A DNA stretch of 64,000 nucleotides from Thiodiazotropha sp040506195 (GTDB taxonomy: Bacteria; Pseudomonadota; Gammaproteobacteria; Chromatiales; Chromatiaceae). The stretch is taken from the NCBI GenBank assembly GCA_040506195.1, contig JBEVXH010000004.1, forward strand, positions 248,001 through 312,000. The letters run 5' to 3'. The notes beneath the pieces are model-generated. The model was not told the DNA's origin. It saw only the letters and a list, made by a program, of their open reading frames with translations, and ran no database searches. The translations under genes were made by a program, and so were the position numbers. Positions 33,606 to 45,532 of the stretch are shown here, one piece after another; the stretch's first letter is position 1, and each line of letters opens with the position of its first letter.

Positions 33606-33826
33606 TCTATCTGATCAAGCTCTACCGAACGATCCTGAGCCCGTTTGTGGGACAGCATTGCCGTTTTTATCCCAGTTGTTCCACCTATGCGTTGGAGGCC
33701 TTGGAAAAGCACGGTACCCTGCAGGGTCTCTGGCTCACTATCAAACGAATCTCCCGCTGTCATCCTTGGCATGAAGGCGGTGTAGATCCGGTACCCGAAC
33801 CCCGAAAAAAGCAGTTACATGGATAA
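33590..33826 (+). CDS. yidD: Membrane protein insertion efficiency factor YidD
   Basis: A 78-residue protein with the family core IKLYRTILSPFVGQHCRFYPSCSTYALEALEKHG and the conserved cysteines in CRFYPSCS. It is thought to help YidC-mediated insertion. ATG 33590 is preceded by GGTGGA. Coupled to rnpA and yidC (8-bp overlap). Confidence 0.95.
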   Translation: MRRIVIYLIKLYRTILSPFVGQHCRFYPSCSTYALEALEKHGTLQGLWLTIKRISRCHPWHEGGVDPVPEPRKKQLHG

Positions 33827-35483
33827 TATACGACTGATCCTATTCTTTGTTCTCGCCTTCGTTGGTTTGTTGCTCTATCAAGCCTGGCAGCAGGACTATG
33901 GCCCGCAAAGCCAGCCGAAACCACAGAGCGCATCTACTCCGGCAAGCGCTGACGCTTCGGCCGATGCCGCTGCTGTACCGACAGTAGAGGTAACGGCTGA
34001 ATTGCCTGCCGCCGCCGGGCCGGAGAACGCGGATGGCTCCGCCGGATCCACCCAGGAGAAAATCGTAACCGTCGAAACGGATCTGCTAAAGCTGGAGATA
34101 TCCACCCGGGGTGGAACGGTGCAGAAGGCGCTGCTGCTCGATTACCCCATATCCCTTGAGCAACCTGAAGTAAAAGTCGAGCTTCTGAGTCCTCGGGAAC
34201 CCGACATCTTCATCGCCCAATCCGGCCTGATCGGCAGCGAAAAAGGTAAGGCGCCCGACCACGAAGCGATATACCAGGTAAAACAAGGGCACTACAAAAT
34301 GGTCGATGGCAGCGATGAACTGGTAGTGCCATTGGTCTGGAAGCATAGTGATGGCATTCTGGTCACCAAAGAGTTCATATTCCGCCCCGGCAGTTACCTA
34401 GCCGATGTTCGTTATCATATAGATAACCAATCCGCCGCGGGATGGGCAGCCAGGGATTACAGCCAGTTGCAGCGAATGGAACCGAGTAGTGACGGCAACG
34501 GTTTTACCACCTACACCTACACGGGCGGGGTCTTCTACAACCCTCAGGACAAGTACGAAAAGGTGGATTTCGACGATATGGCGAAGAAGAAGCTGAATGT
34601 CGAATCGGATCAGGGCTGGCTGGCGATGATTCAGCACTATTTTCTGAGTGCTTGGATACCGCCCAAGGATCAGGTCGAGCATTACTACACCAATGCGCTC
34701 TCTGGTGGAAAATATTTGATCGGTAGTTACTCTCCCACAGTAACCGTGCCGGCAGGTGAAAGCACCACCCTGACCCGCAGATTCTATGTTGGCCCGAAGC
34801 TGCAGGATCAGTTGGAGGTTATTGCGGAAGGACTTGAATTGACAGTCGATTACGGCTGGCTCACCGTGATTGCGAAACCGATCTTCTGGCTTTTGAAGAC
34901 TATCCACAACTGGGTCGGCAACTGGGGTTGGTCGATTATCATCCTCACCCTTTTGATAAAGGCGGCTTTTTTCAAGCTGTCGGAAACCAGCTACAAGTCG
35001 ATGGCGAATATGCGTAAGTTCACGCCCAGGATACAGGCGATCAAGGATCGCTATGGCGATGACAAGCAACGCATTCAGGCCGCAATGATGGAGCTCTATA
35101 AAAAGGAGAAGATAAACCCACTTGGCGGCTGTCTGCCCATATTGGTTCAAATACCTGTTTTCATCGCCCTCTACTGGGTGTTGCTGGAGAGCGTGGAGTT
35201 GCGACAGGCGCCATGGGTTCTGTGGATTGAAAGTCTGTCGGAAAAGGATCCCTATTTCATATTGCCATTGATCATGGGTGTCTCCATGTTCGTGCAACAG
35301 AAACTCAATCCTGCGCCACCTGATCCGATGCAGGCGAAGATCATGATGACACTGCCATTTGTGTTCACCATATTCTTTGCCTTCTTCCCTGCCGGGCTGG
35401 TGCTCTATTGGGTGGTCAACAATCTGATATCTATTGCTCAACAGTGGTATATCACGCGCAAGATCGAACAAGCGGCGAACTGA
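33819..35483 (+). CDS. yidC: Membrane protein insertase YidC
   Basis: A 554-residue inner-membrane insertase. An N-terminal transmembrane anchor (LILFFVLAFVGLLLYQAW) is followed by a low-complexity Ala/Pro/Ser linker and a large periplasmic domain (about 85-340). The conserved five-helix core starts at GWLTVIAKPIFWLLKTIHNWVGNWGWSIIILT, and MMELYKKEKINPLGGCLPILVQIP is the signature cytoplasmic loop. It ends WYITRKIEQAAN. Length is normal for proteobacteria. Confidence 0.97.
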   Translation: MDNIRLILFFVLAFVGLLLYQAWQQDYGPQSQPKPQSASTPASADASADAAAVPTVEVTAELPAAAGPENADGSAGSTQEKIVTVETDLLKLEISTRGGTVQKALLLDYPISLEQPEVKVELLSPREPDIFIAQSGLIGSEKGKAPDHEAIYQVKQGHYKMVDGSDELVVPLVWKHSDGILVTKEFIFRPGSYLADVRYHIDNQSAAGWAARDYSQLQRMEPSSDGNGFTTYTYTGGVFYNPQDKYEKVDFDDMAKKKLNVESDQGWLAMIQHYFLSAWIPPKDQVEHYYTNALSGGKYLIGSYSPTVTVPAGESTTLTRRFYVGPKLQDQLEVIAEGLELTVDYGWLTVIAKPIFWLLKTIHNWVGNWGWSIIILTLLIKAAFFKLSETSYKSMANMRKFTPRIQAIKDRYGDDKQRIQAAMMELYKKEKINPLGGCLPILVQIPVFIALYWVLLESVELRQAPWVLWIESLSEKDPYFILPLIMGVSMFVQQKLNPAPPDPMQAKIMMTLPFVFTIFFAFFPAGLVLYWVVNNLISIAQQWYITRKIEQAAN

Positions 35484-35501
35484 TCAGGGTTTGTTGACGC
35501 C

Positions 35502-36848
35502 ATGCAGCCGGTTGATACCATCACGGCTGTAGCGACCCCCCAGGGGCGAGGTAGTGTGGGCATCGTCCGCATCAGTGGCCCCGCATGCAGAGATATCGCC
35601 GACGCGCTGTTGGATACAATACCATCATCCAGGCAGGCGTGCTTTATGCCGTTTCTCGATCAGGATCGCTCGGTGATCGATAGTGGTCTGGCCATGTTTT
35701 TCCCCAAGCCCCACTCATTCACCGGTGAGGATGTGCTTGAATTGCAGGGGCACGGCGGTCCGGTTGTTATGGATCTGCTCCTCCAACGCACACTTCAGTT
35801 GGGCGCGCGTCTCGCACGACCGGGTGAGTTCAGCGAACGGGCCTTCCTAAACGGCAAGCTCGATCTGGTGCAGGCAGAAGCGATAGCAGACCTGATCGAT
35901 GCGGAGAGCCAGGCTGCGGCTCGATCGGCCACGCGTACCTTGCAAGGCGCATTCTCAAACAAGATAGACCGGCTGGTGGAGTCATTGATCGAATTGCGTC
36001 TCTATGTGGAGTCAGCCATCGACTTCCCGGAGGAGGAGATCGACTTTCTCACCTGCAGTAACGTCAGTGAGCGCTTACATTCAATCCTCGATGAGATCGA
36101 ATCGACTCGTCAAAGCGCACATAGCGGCAGATTGCTGAGAGATGGATTGACCCTGGTAATCGCGGGCAGACCGAATGCAGGTAAATCGAGCCTGTTGAAT
36201 GCCCTGGCCGGCGCCGAGGCAGCTATCGTTACTGAAATACCCGGCACCACCAGGGATCTGTTGCGTGAACGTATTACCATCGATGGAATGCCGCTGCATA
36301 TTATCGATACCGCAGGTCTGCGGGAAAGTCATGACCCGGTTGAAGCAGAAGGGATTCGTCGCGCAAAAAAGGAGATCGAGCAGGCTGATCGGGTACTTTG
36401 GGTATTTGATGATTCTACTGATCCGCATCACCTTGCCATCGATAGAGATCAATTGCCAAAGGGTGTCCCGGTTACCCTGATCCGCAATAAAATCGATATT
36501 GCCGGCAACACTCCCGGCATATTTGAGGATGAGTCAGAAGTTGAGGTTGCCTTGTCGGCCACCCGTGGCGACGGTATCGATCTGCTGACTACCCACCTTA
36601 AACAGTGCGTGGGTTACCGGCATCTGGGTGAGGGAGATTTTATCGCCAGACGCCGTCATCTGGACGCCCTGGAACGCGCCATCGAGCATCTCCATCAAGG
36701 GGAGTTGAGCCTGCGACGAGACCAGGCGGGTGAATTATTGGCTGAAGATCTGCGCCTGGCTCAACAGTCTTTATCAGAAATTACCGGTGAATTCACGGCT
36801 GATGATCTATTAGGGCGCATCTTCAGTAGCTTCTGTATCGGAAAATAG
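35502..36848 (+). CDS. mnmE: tRNA modification GTPase MnmE
   Basis: A 448-residue GTPase that, with MnmG, makes cmnm5U34 in tRNAs. The N-terminal folate-binding domain has DTITAVATPQGRGSVGIVRISGP, the helical domain FLNGKLDLVQAEAIADLIDAES, and the G domain GRPNAGKSSLLNALAG, ITDTAG-type IIDTAGLRES and NKID. The C-terminal CIGK catalytic tetrapeptide is intact. Its usual partner mnmG is not adjacent but at 41167, beyond a minus-strand cassette. Confidence 0.97.
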   Translation: MQPVDTITAVATPQGRGSVGIVRISGPACRDIADALLDTIPSSRQACFMPFLDQDRSVIDSGLAMFFPKPHSFTGEDVLELQGHGGPVVMDLLLQRTLQLGARLARPGEFSERAFLNGKLDLVQAEAIADLIDAESQAAARSATRTLQGAFSNKIDRLVESLIELRLYVESAIDFPEEEIDFLTCSNVSERLHSILDEIESTRQSAHSGRLLRDGLTLVIAGRPNAGKSSLLNALAGAEAAIVTEIPGTTRDLLRERITIDGMPLHIIDTAGLRESHDPVEAEGIRRAKKEIEQADRVLWVFDDSTDPHHLAIDRDQLPKGVPVTLIRNKIDIAGNTPGIFEDESEVEVALSATRGDGIDLLTTHLKQCVGYRHLGEGDFIARRRHLDALERAIEHLHQGELSLRRDQAGELLAEDLRLAQQSLSEITGEFTADDLLGRIFSSFCIGK

Positions 36849-36980
36849 GGTCTGACTTCAGGCAGTGGGTAATAGAAGCTGTATCAATAAAGATTTTTTT
36901 GATCAAGCACATTGCAGCCATGGTAAAGTCGGGGCTAACTGTGGTGCAATAGGTTAACTAATGAACGAGGAGGCGGAATT

Positions 36981-37217
36981 ATGTTGGGTGAACCCCATGA
37001 TCTGTTACATGAATTTCCGGAATACGCCGATAAGATTGCCGAATTACGCGCCAGTAACGATGTCTTCCACAACCTGATGGATGAGTATGACTGGTTGGAT
37101 GCGCATATCCGTAATCTTGAGGAGTTGCACAATCCTGTTTCGGATTTTCATATGGAGGAGATGAAGAAGCGCCGGGTATTGTTGAAAGACAGGCTGTATG
37201 CTTTTTTGCATGGTTGA
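36981..37217 (+). CDS. YdcH-family (DUF465) protein
   Basis: A 78-residue helical protein of the DUF465/YdcH family: LLHEFPEYADKIAELRASNDVFHNLMDEYDWLD, then KRRVLLKDRLYAFL. A strong GAGGAGG upstream of the ATG implies good translation. Function is unknown; predicted coiled-coil hairpin. It is convergent with the transglutaminase gene. Confidence 0.9.
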   Translation: MLGEPHDLLHEFPEYADKIAELRASNDVFHNLMDEYDWLDAHIRNLEELHNPVSDFHMEEMKKRRVLLKDRLYAFLHG

Positions 37218-37223
37218 GTTAGG

Positions 37224-39206
37224 TTATCTTCGTCGCGGGCGAAACTGACGAACCTGTCGCGCAAAAGTACGCTGTTGTTTATAGTCCCTCGTGTGAGAGC
37301 CATAGCGCAGTCTGATGTAGAGATCGATGATCGTCATGATCCGGTCTGCCAGATCCGGACGGTTACGAGCAGCCCGCTTTGCATAATCCATCGGACCCTC
37401 ATACGCTCTGCGGGTGATGCCAAGGTTTGACAGCCTGTTGCAAAAACGTTGATAGAGTTGTTGTGTTGGGGTGAGCCGTAACCTGCCCTGTCGCATGATG
37501 TTGAAAACGACAATAAACAAGATTATCGCCACCAATCCCACAGTAATCAGGCTCCATTGAATTGTCGTATAGGTATCGAAACCGAAATTGCGCATCAGGG
37601 TAAACTGGTGTTCCCGACTGTATCCGATAATCCATCGACGCCATCGGATATTGGCGCTATCGAGTGCGTGAGTGAAATGACGGATCATCGATGCGGCCAA
37701 TCCACTGCCATCCAGCTCGAACATGGCCGGCGCGCCCTCTTCATCGAAAGCCAGTCTCAAGGGATACTCGATCCGTTCCGGGGCCACTGCCGCGGTTGGA
37801 TCGATTCTTACCCAACCCCGTCCTTCCAGCCATACCTCTGACCAGGCATGGGCGTGATATTGGCGAATAATGAAGTAGTCACCCAACTCATTGTACTCAC
37901 CGCCTTGATAGCCCAGTACAAGACGTGATGGTATGCCCGCAATACGCATCAGTTGGTTGAAGCTGGTGGCATAGTGTTCGCAAAAGCCAGCCCTGCCTTC
38001 AAATAGAAACTCATCAACGGGATTGCTCAGGTATGTCGGTGGAGAGAGCGTGTATACGAACGGATTGGTGTTGAAAAAGCGTATTGCCTGCTCAACGATC
38101 TCGCTGTCGTCGTTTGATTCTCTCTTCCATCGTGCTACCAGCTTACGTTGCTGGTCCGTTACCGTGATACCGAGCTTCAATGCCCTTTGACGCAGCATCG
38201 GCGTCAGGTTCGACATGCCGTACTTGGTTAAGGAGTGAAGGCTATAGTTTATTGGTTTAGTCACACTTTCATTGTGTACTAATCGAAAGTCATCGGTCAG
38301 TCTGCTTCGTGCTGGCGCTTCGAGCGGAACATCTAGTGCGATCAACCAGTTTTCATCATGTGGTTCCAGGAAAATTTCATACTTGATCGGTTGACTTAAC
38401 ATGGTCAATTGCAGATTGATATCGGTTATCGGCTGTTCCTTGTCTGTGTACCAGCTATATCCATCGGTATCCCACAGTACCAAGCCGCGCCAATAGCGCT
38501 GCTGAGCTGGCGGTGGTGTTTGTTTGAATTCCGCCCTGAAAGCCACCTCCGATGATTCGATTAGATCACTGACTGATCCCGGTGTGACTCGATCGCTGAG
38601 ACCCGTCCTGGCAGATGATTCTGAACCAAAGCTCCACAGTGGTTGTGTGATGCGTGGAAAAAAAATGAACAGAATGATTGCAATGGGTAAAGCCTGGGAG
38701 GTCATCTGTATCGTCTTTAAGATGGGCTGCAGAAAATTATGCACAGGCGTTACCCGGTTTATCTCCAGTAACAGTGCAGTAAGACAGGTAACGATGATGA
38801 TGAGATAGAGTGTCAGAAGTAATGATTGGCTGTAGAGGAATTGTGTAATGATGACAAAGTAGGAGATAAATACTGAAATATAGATATCCCTGCGCTTTTT
38901 TATCTCCATTACCTTCAGTATCAACATCATTCCCAATAGCGCGACACCCGCATCTCGACCCAGCAAGGTCTGGTATTGTGAATAGACGATAGCGATTGAG
39001 ACGAGAGTAACCGCCATAAGCAACCAGCGTCCGGGTTGCAGTCTGCTTGAATAGAGACTGGCCATGCGCCATATGAATAATAGAGATAGATGGAGTGAAA
39101 TGTTTAACGGAATGTTGCTGACGTGCGGCAATAACGCCAAGCCCATGATCAGAGTGAGCTTCGACATGAAAGCTGGCGTTACCGTGTAGTCAACCGGCTG
39201 TTTCAT
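37224..39206 (-). CDS. tgpA: TgpA-type transglutaminase-like membrane protein (DUF3488/transglut_core)
   Basis: A 660-residue inner-membrane protein. Its N-terminal half has about six transmembrane helices (DUF3488). A periplasmic transglutaminase-like domain follows (about 330-510) with Cys in GRAGFCEHYATSF, His in YHAHAWSEVW and Asp in VRIDPTAAVAPE, making an intact Cys-His-Asp triad. One more helix and a DUF4129-like C-terminus come after it. It matches Pseudomonas TgpA in size; the substrate is unknown. The start at ATG 39206 (MKQPVDY) is chosen over a GTG at 39284. It overlaps the DUF58 gene by 17 bp. Confidence 0.9.
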   Translation of the reverse strand: MKQPVDYTVTPAFMSKLTLIMGLALLPHVSNIPLNISLHLSLLFIWRMASLYSSRLQPGRWLLMAVTLVSIAIVYSQYQTLLGRDAGVALLGMMLILKVMEIKKRRDIYISVFISYFVIITQFLYSQSLLLTLYLIIIVTCLTALLLEINRVTPVHNFLQPILKTIQMTSQALPIAIILFIFFPRITQPLWSFGSESSARTGLSDRVTPGSVSDLIESSEVAFRAEFKQTPPPAQQRYWRGLVLWDTDGYSWYTDKEQPITDINLQLTMLSQPIKYEIFLEPHDENWLIALDVPLEAPARSRLTDDFRLVHNESVTKPINYSLHSLTKYGMSNLTPMLRQRALKLGITVTDQQRKLVARWKRESNDDSEIVEQAIRFFNTNPFVYTLSPPTYLSNPVDEFLFEGRAGFCEHYATSFNQLMRIAGIPSRLVLGYQGGEYNELGDYFIIRQYHAHAWSEVWLEGRGWVRIDPTAAVAPERIEYPLRLAFDEEGAPAMFELDGSGLAASMIRHFTHALDSANIRWRRWIIGYSREHQFTLMRNFGFDTYTTIQWSLITVGLVAIILFIVVFNIMRQGRLRLTPTQQLYQRFCNRLSNLGITRRAYEGPMDYAKRAARNRPDLADRIMTIIDLYIRLRYGSHTRDYKQQRTFARQVRQFRPRRR

Positions 39207-40161
39207 TGTCAGTGCCGTAGCGGGCAAGCAGTGAGAGACAACGTTGTTGATGTAAGGGTCCCGAGCCGGTAGGAATCTTTTCACCAGGCATCTGCAGACT
39301 GTAAGATTGCTCCTGTTCCTCAGCCTGCAAAACGAATCGACAGAGCAGGCTGAGACGATGTTCTGTTTCGAACGCTTTCAACAGTTCCCAATCGAGACTG
39401 ACCTGTTCACTCCTGTCACCACCAAACTGTTTGCTCAGCAGCCCTCGCTCCCTGGCCTGAGCCTTCCAGTCGATTTGACGTGGCGAATCCCCTACCCGGT
39501 AGCTGCGCAATCCTATGAAATCGTCAGCACCGACGCCTCTGTCACCACTGTCGCTGTGACTGTAGATCGCCGTAGTTGGTGGTTCACCCTGTTTGGCCGG
39601 TTTGGGAAAGACAAGACAGCTTTGCTCAAGCTGAGCATAACTCCAGGCTCGAAAGAGACCGAGTGGATAGGTGGTCTGTATGATGATTTCAGGTATTGGC
39701 AGAAGACCGCGCCGTTCTGTCTTGATCGGCAAATGCAGCTCGCCATGCGAGCCGGCTTTGACATCGACACTACCGCCGAGCAGGTTTCTGGATTTGATGG
39801 CAATCCCATAACGATCGGTAGTACCGTCATTCATTACCCGGAGGGCGAAATCGGCGGTTTGGCCGGCAAAGACCGATGCAGCCTCACCGGGCTGGATCAT
39901 CAGGCCGAGTAGATTACGCCAGGTATGCAGTATGCATGTCAGCCAGATACCGCCGAGCAGAAAGGTCATCAAGTGACCCAGATTACTGCCATAGTTGATA
40001 GAACCGGCCAGCATCAACATCAGTAACAGGGCCAATAGCATTCCCTGGCGGGTCGGCAGGATATAGATGCTGCGCGCTACTATGCGGACCCTGCCGCGGG
40101 ACTCCGGCCGCCCGCGTCGGCGAAAGCTCTTCAGCCACTGTCCCGTCGTTATCGTTGTCAT
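39190..40161 (-). CDS. DUF58-domain membrane protein
   Basis: A 323-residue protein with two N-terminal hydrophobic segments (GMLLALLLMLMLAGSINYGS; LMTFLLGGIWLTCIL) and the DUF58 motif: FIGLRSYRVGDSPRQIDWKAQARERGLLSKQFGGD. It normally works with a MoxR AAA+ ATPase and a transglutaminase-like protein. Its exact role is unknown; envelope protein assembly or secretion has been proposed. It overlaps TgpA downstream by 17 bp and is 1 bp after the MoxR gene. Confidence 0.9.
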   Translation of the reverse strand: MTTITTGQWLKSFRRRGRPESRGRVRIVARSIYILPTRQGMLLALLLMLMLAGSINYGSNLGHLMTFLLGGIWLTCILHTWRNLLGLMIQPGEAASVFAGQTADFALRVMNDGTTDRYGIAIKSRNLLGGSVDVKAGSHGELHLPIKTERRGLLPIPEIIIQTTYPLGLFRAWSYAQLEQSCLVFPKPAKQGEPPTTAIYSHSDSGDRGVGADDFIGLRSYRVGDSPRQIDWKAQARERGLLSKQFGGDRSEQVSLDWELLKAFETEHRLSLLCRFVLQAEEQEQSYSLQMPGEKIPTGSGPLHQQRCLSLLARYGTDNETAG

Positions 40162-40162
40162 C

Positions 40163-41080
40163 TCAAGGGATCGGTACGGAACTGATTAAGTTCATCACCA
40201 GGCTGTCACCCTGAGGCTCGGCGCTATCGCCCGCCGGTTGAAGTCGATGGCCAATGGTGGCGGGCAGAATGGCCTGCAGATCTTCCGGTAAAACCATGTT
40301 GCGGCCTTCGATCATTGCCCATGCCCGTGCGCCCTGCAAGATCGCCAAACCGGCTCGTGGGGAGAGACCGTGGCGGTAGTCCGGCGACGTGCGGCTAAAT
40401 GAAAGAATGTCCTGGCAGTAGTCGATCAGGGCGTCCGCCACATGAATCTGTGAAACCCGTTGCTGATATGCTGTCAGTCTCTGATTGTCTAGCACTGCAG
40501 GCATCTTATTGAGTATTTGCCGTCGGTTTTCGCCGCCTAGCAGCTCTCTCTCCGCCTCTCTTTCGGGATAACCTATGTGGATGCGCATCAGAAAACGGTC
40601 AAGCTGGGATTCCGGCAGGGGGAAGGTACCCACTTGATGGGCCGGGTTTTGCGTGGCGATGACAAAAAACGGTTCAGGCAGGCCGTGGGTGACGCCATCA
40701 GTGGTGACCTGCCGCTCCTCCATGGCCTCCAATAAGGCACTTTGCGCCTTGGGTGTGGCGCGGTTGATCTCATCGGCCAGGACCAGCTGGGCGAATACCG
40801 GTCCGTGATGGAATTGAAAACGCTGTTCGCTTCGCTCATAAATCGACACACCGATGATATCCGAGGGCAGGAGGTCACTGGTAAACTGGATGCGTTGATA
40901 GTGGAGTCCCAGCATGTGCGCCAAGGTATGGGCCAGGGTGGTCTTGCCGACACCGGGCAGATCCTCGATCAAAAGGTGTCCCCGCGCCAGCAGACAGGCA
41001 ATGGAGAGTTTAATTACCTCCTGCTTGCCCAGCAGGATCCTCCCGGTGGCGTCGATTATCTTTTTTAGTTCAGAACTCAT
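40163..41080 (-). CDS. MoxR-family AAA+ ATPase
   Basis: A 305-residue chaperone-like ATPase. Walker A is in LLIEDLPGVGKTTLAHTL, Walker B in FAQLVLADEINRATPKAQSALLEAMEE, and the sensor region in FFVIATQNPAH. MoxR proteins act on metal or membrane protein complexes encoded next to them. It is first in the MoxR-DUF58-TgpA operon on the minus strand, divergent from mnmG. Confidence 0.95.
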   Translation of the reverse strand: MSSELKKIIDATGRILLGKQEVIKLSIACLLARGHLLIEDLPGVGKTTLAHTLAHMLGLHYQRIQFTSDLLPSDIIGVSIYERSEQRFQFHHGPVFAQLVLADEINRATPKAQSALLEAMEERQVTTDGVTHGLPEPFFVIATQNPAHQVGTFPLPESQLDRFLMRIHIGYPEREAERELLGGENRRQILNKMPAVLDNQRLTAYQQRVSQIHVADALIDYCQDILSFSRTSPDYRHGLSPRAGLAILQGARAWAMIEGRNMVLPEDLQAILPATIGHRLQPAGDSAEPQGDSLVMNLISSVPIP

Positions 41081-41166
41081 AGATTTCCGTGGTGTCTGTC
41101 GAATCGGTTAAAATAGCCGATTCGCGATTAAAGAAGTTTTTACTCCAGCACCGAATATAGAGACCC

Positions 41167-43040
<1,874 letters not shown>

Positions 43041-43041
<1 letters not shown>

Positions 43042-43703
43042 TGGTTGATGAGATGTATGATCGTGCTGCCTGCCGGCAACGACTCGTGGCGGGTGCCACC
43101 GAGATGGGGCTGGATCTCGATACGCGGCAACAAGCCCTGATGATGGAATTTCTGGCACTGCTGGTGAAATGGAACAGCGCCTATAATCTGACGGCGGTTC
43201 GTGAGCCCCTTGAGATGGTCGGACGACACCTGTTGGACAGTTTGGCACTCTTGCCTCACCTGAAAACCGGGCCCTGCCTCGACATGGGTACCGGTGCCGG
43301 AGTACCGGGGATACCCCTGGCGATCATGCGGCCCGATTCAGACTTCGTGCTGCTTGACAGTAACAGCAAAAAGATCCGTTTTGTGCGACAAGCCAAGCTG
43401 GAATTGGGATTGGTGAATGTCCAACCGGTACATGCCAGGGTGGAGCGATATCAAGCCGACAGACCCTTTAAGACCCTGATTGCCAGGGCCTTTACAGCCT
43501 TGCCGAATATGTTCGCACTGAGTGCCGGCCTGCACCAGCCGGGAGTAGAAATCCTGGCCATGAAAGGGAGCATTCCAGAGCAAGAGATTGCGCAACTGCC
43601 GGCCCATGTGATGACTGATGTCATCCCGCTGAGGGTTCCCTTCGAGGCGGGTGAACGCTGCCTGGTGCGGATCGGCCAGGTCGCCGGATTTCATGCAAAG
43701 TGA
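43041..43703 (+). CDS. rsmG: 16S rRNA (guanine-527-N7)-methyltransferase RsmG
   Basis: A 220-residue SAM-dependent methyltransferase. The NLTAVREPLEMVGRHLLDSLALLP segment, the SAM-binding CLDMGTGAGVPGIPLAI and LLDSNSKKIRFVRQAK are visible. It directly follows mnmG with overlapping stop/start and precedes parAB, the standard order. Confidence 0.97.
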
Positions 43704-43777
43704 CAGAAAGGGTACCACCTTCAACGGCACTACCGTTATGATAGGCAGTTCCTGTTATCGCGGAACCGAAATACGCC

Positions 43778-44569
43778 ATGGGTTACATCATCTCAATCGC
43801 CAATCAAAAGGGCGGCGTCGGTAAGACCACGACCACCGTCAATCTGGCGGCCTCCCTCGCTGCCATGAAGAAACGGGTGTTGCTGGTGGATATGGATCCA
43901 CAGGGCAATGCCAGTATGGGCAGTGGTATCGACAAACATAGCCTGGAGAACTCCTGTTGTGAACTGCTGCTGGGGGATTCGACCCTGCGTGAAGCGGTGC
44001 AGCGGGCGCCCGACGCAAACTTCGATGTGCTGCCGGCCAATGCGGATCTGACGGCAGCCGAAGTCGGCCTGATGAACAGCTCAATGCGGGAGAAGCGCCT
44101 TGACCTGGCGCTGGCGCCGGCAAAGGCGGGTTATGACTACATTCTGATCGATTGTCCGCCATCCTTGAATATGCTGACCCTCAACGCCCTGGTGGCGGCG
44201 GATGGTGTACTGATTCCGATTCAGACCGAATACTATGCCCTGGAAGGTCTGACTGCGCTGATGAATACGGTGGAACAGATACAGACCCATCTCAATCAGG
44301 ATCTGCAGATAGAAGGTTTTCTGCGCACCATGCATGATCCACGAAACAATCTGGCGATCGATGTCTCCGGACAGTTGCTTTCCCATTTTAAGGATGCTGT
44401 GTTCAACACAATCATCCCGCGCAACGTACGTGTTGCCGAGGCGCCTAGCCATGGCATACCGGTGTTGCTGTATGACAAGAGCTCACGCGGCGCCACTGCA
44501 TATCTGGCCCTGGCCAGTGAGTTGCTTAGACGGCATCGCATGCGCGATGTGCAAACCCAAACCGCCTGA
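43778..44569 (+). CDS. parA: Chromosome partitioning ATPase ParA
   Basis: A 263-residue deviant-Walker ATPase. ANQKGGVGKTTTTVNLAASL at the N-terminus, DMDPQGNAS, and IDCPPSLNMLTLNAL are present. It drives segregation of ParB-parS complexes. Followed by parB 11 bp later; candidate parS sites are in recF. Confidence 0.97.
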   Translation: MGYIISIANQKGGVGKTTTTVNLAASLAAMKKRVLLVDMDPQGNASMGSGIDKHSLENSCCELLLGDSTLREAVQRAPDANFDVLPANADLTAAEVGLMNSSMREKRLDLALAPAKAGYDYILIDCPPSLNMLTLNALVAADGVLIPIQTEYYALEGLTALMNTVEQIQTHLNQDLQIEGFLRTMHDPRNNLAIDVSGQLLSHFKDAVFNTIIPRNVRVAEAPSHGIPVLLYDKSSRGATAYLALASELLRRHRMRDVQTQTA

Positions 44570-44580
44570 CGGATAGAGAT

Positions 44581-45462
44581 ATGGCGACAAAGAAAAGAGG
44601 ATTGGGTCGCGGTCTCGATGCCCTGCTGGGGGGTGTGCAGGCCGAGGCCGAGAGTAAACAGGCGACATCAGCCAAACACGATAATCTGCATCGACTGCCG
44701 GTGGATCTGATCCAGCGCGGTCGCTATCAACCGAGACGGGAGTTCGATGCCGACAGCCTGCGCGAACTGGCCGACTCCATCGCCGCCCAGGGGGTGATCC
44801 AGCCGGTCGTGGTACGTCCGGTGGAGAATGAGCGCTACGAACTGATTGCCGGTGAGCGGCGCTGGCGCGCAGCCCAGCAGGCGGGCCTGGATGAGATCCC
44901 GGTGGTGATCAAGGAGGTTACCGAAGAGGCCGCCATGGCGATGGGTTTGATCGAAAATATCCAACGGGAGGATCTCAATCCCCTGGAAGAGGCGAATGCC
45001 TTAAGCCGCCTGCTGCTGGAGTTCGGACTGACCCACCAGGAGGTGGCGAAGGCCGTCGGCAAGTCACGTACAACCGTGACCAACCTTTTGCGCCTGTTGG
45101 AACTCAACGAAGAGGTCAAGGCAATGGTTGAGAGCAGGCGCCTGGAGATGGGCCATGCCCGATGCCTGCTTGGACTGAAAGGAGAAGACCAGACCCGGGC
45201 GGCAAACCAGGTGGTGGCCAAGGGGCTCTCAGTACGTGAAACGGAGCGCCTGGTGCGCCGCTTACAGAATCAGGAGGAGCAGCCGAAACCCGCCCGTGCC
45301 GCTCAGGTGATGGATCCCGACATCCGTCGCCTGGTCACTGACCTGTCGGAGAAGCTGGGGGCCAAAGTCGATCTGCAACAGGGGAGCAAGGGTAAAGGCA
45401 AGCTGGTCATCGGCTATAACAGTCTCGATGAACTCGAAGGGATCCTCGATCATATAAAGTGA
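44581..45462 (+). CDS. parB: Chromosome partitioning protein ParB
   Basis: A 293-residue centromere-binding CTPase. It starts with the Lys-rich tail KKRGLGRGLDALLGG that binds ParA. The CTP-binding box is GERRWRAAQQAG, followed by ENIQREDLNPLEEA and the helix-turn-helix LTHQEVAKAVGKSRTTVTNLLRLL that recognises parS. The C-terminal dimerisation segment ends LDELEGILDHIK. Confidence 0.97.
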   Translation: MATKKRGLGRGLDALLGGVQAEAESKQATSAKHDNLHRLPVDLIQRGRYQPRREFDADSLRELADSIAAQGVIQPVVVRPVENERYELIAGERRWRAAQQAGLDEIPVVIKEVTEEAAMAMGLIENIQREDLNPLEEANALSRLLLEFGLTHQEVAKAVGKSRTTVTNLLRLLELNEEVKAMVESRRLEMGHARCLLGLKGEDQTRAANQVVAKGLSVRETERLVRRLQNQEEQPKPARAAQVMDPDIRRLVTDLSEKLGAKVDLQQGSKGKGKLVIGYNSLDELEGILDHIK

Positions 45463-45532
45463 AGCAACGAAATTACCCACAATACACAGCCACTGAACCG
45501 GTGACTTGATGATTGTGAGTTGTATCGGAAAG

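Noticed and set aside
34398..35471. 357-codon minus-strand frame
   Set aside because: Antisense shadow of yidC; no initiation signal and no recognisable domain.
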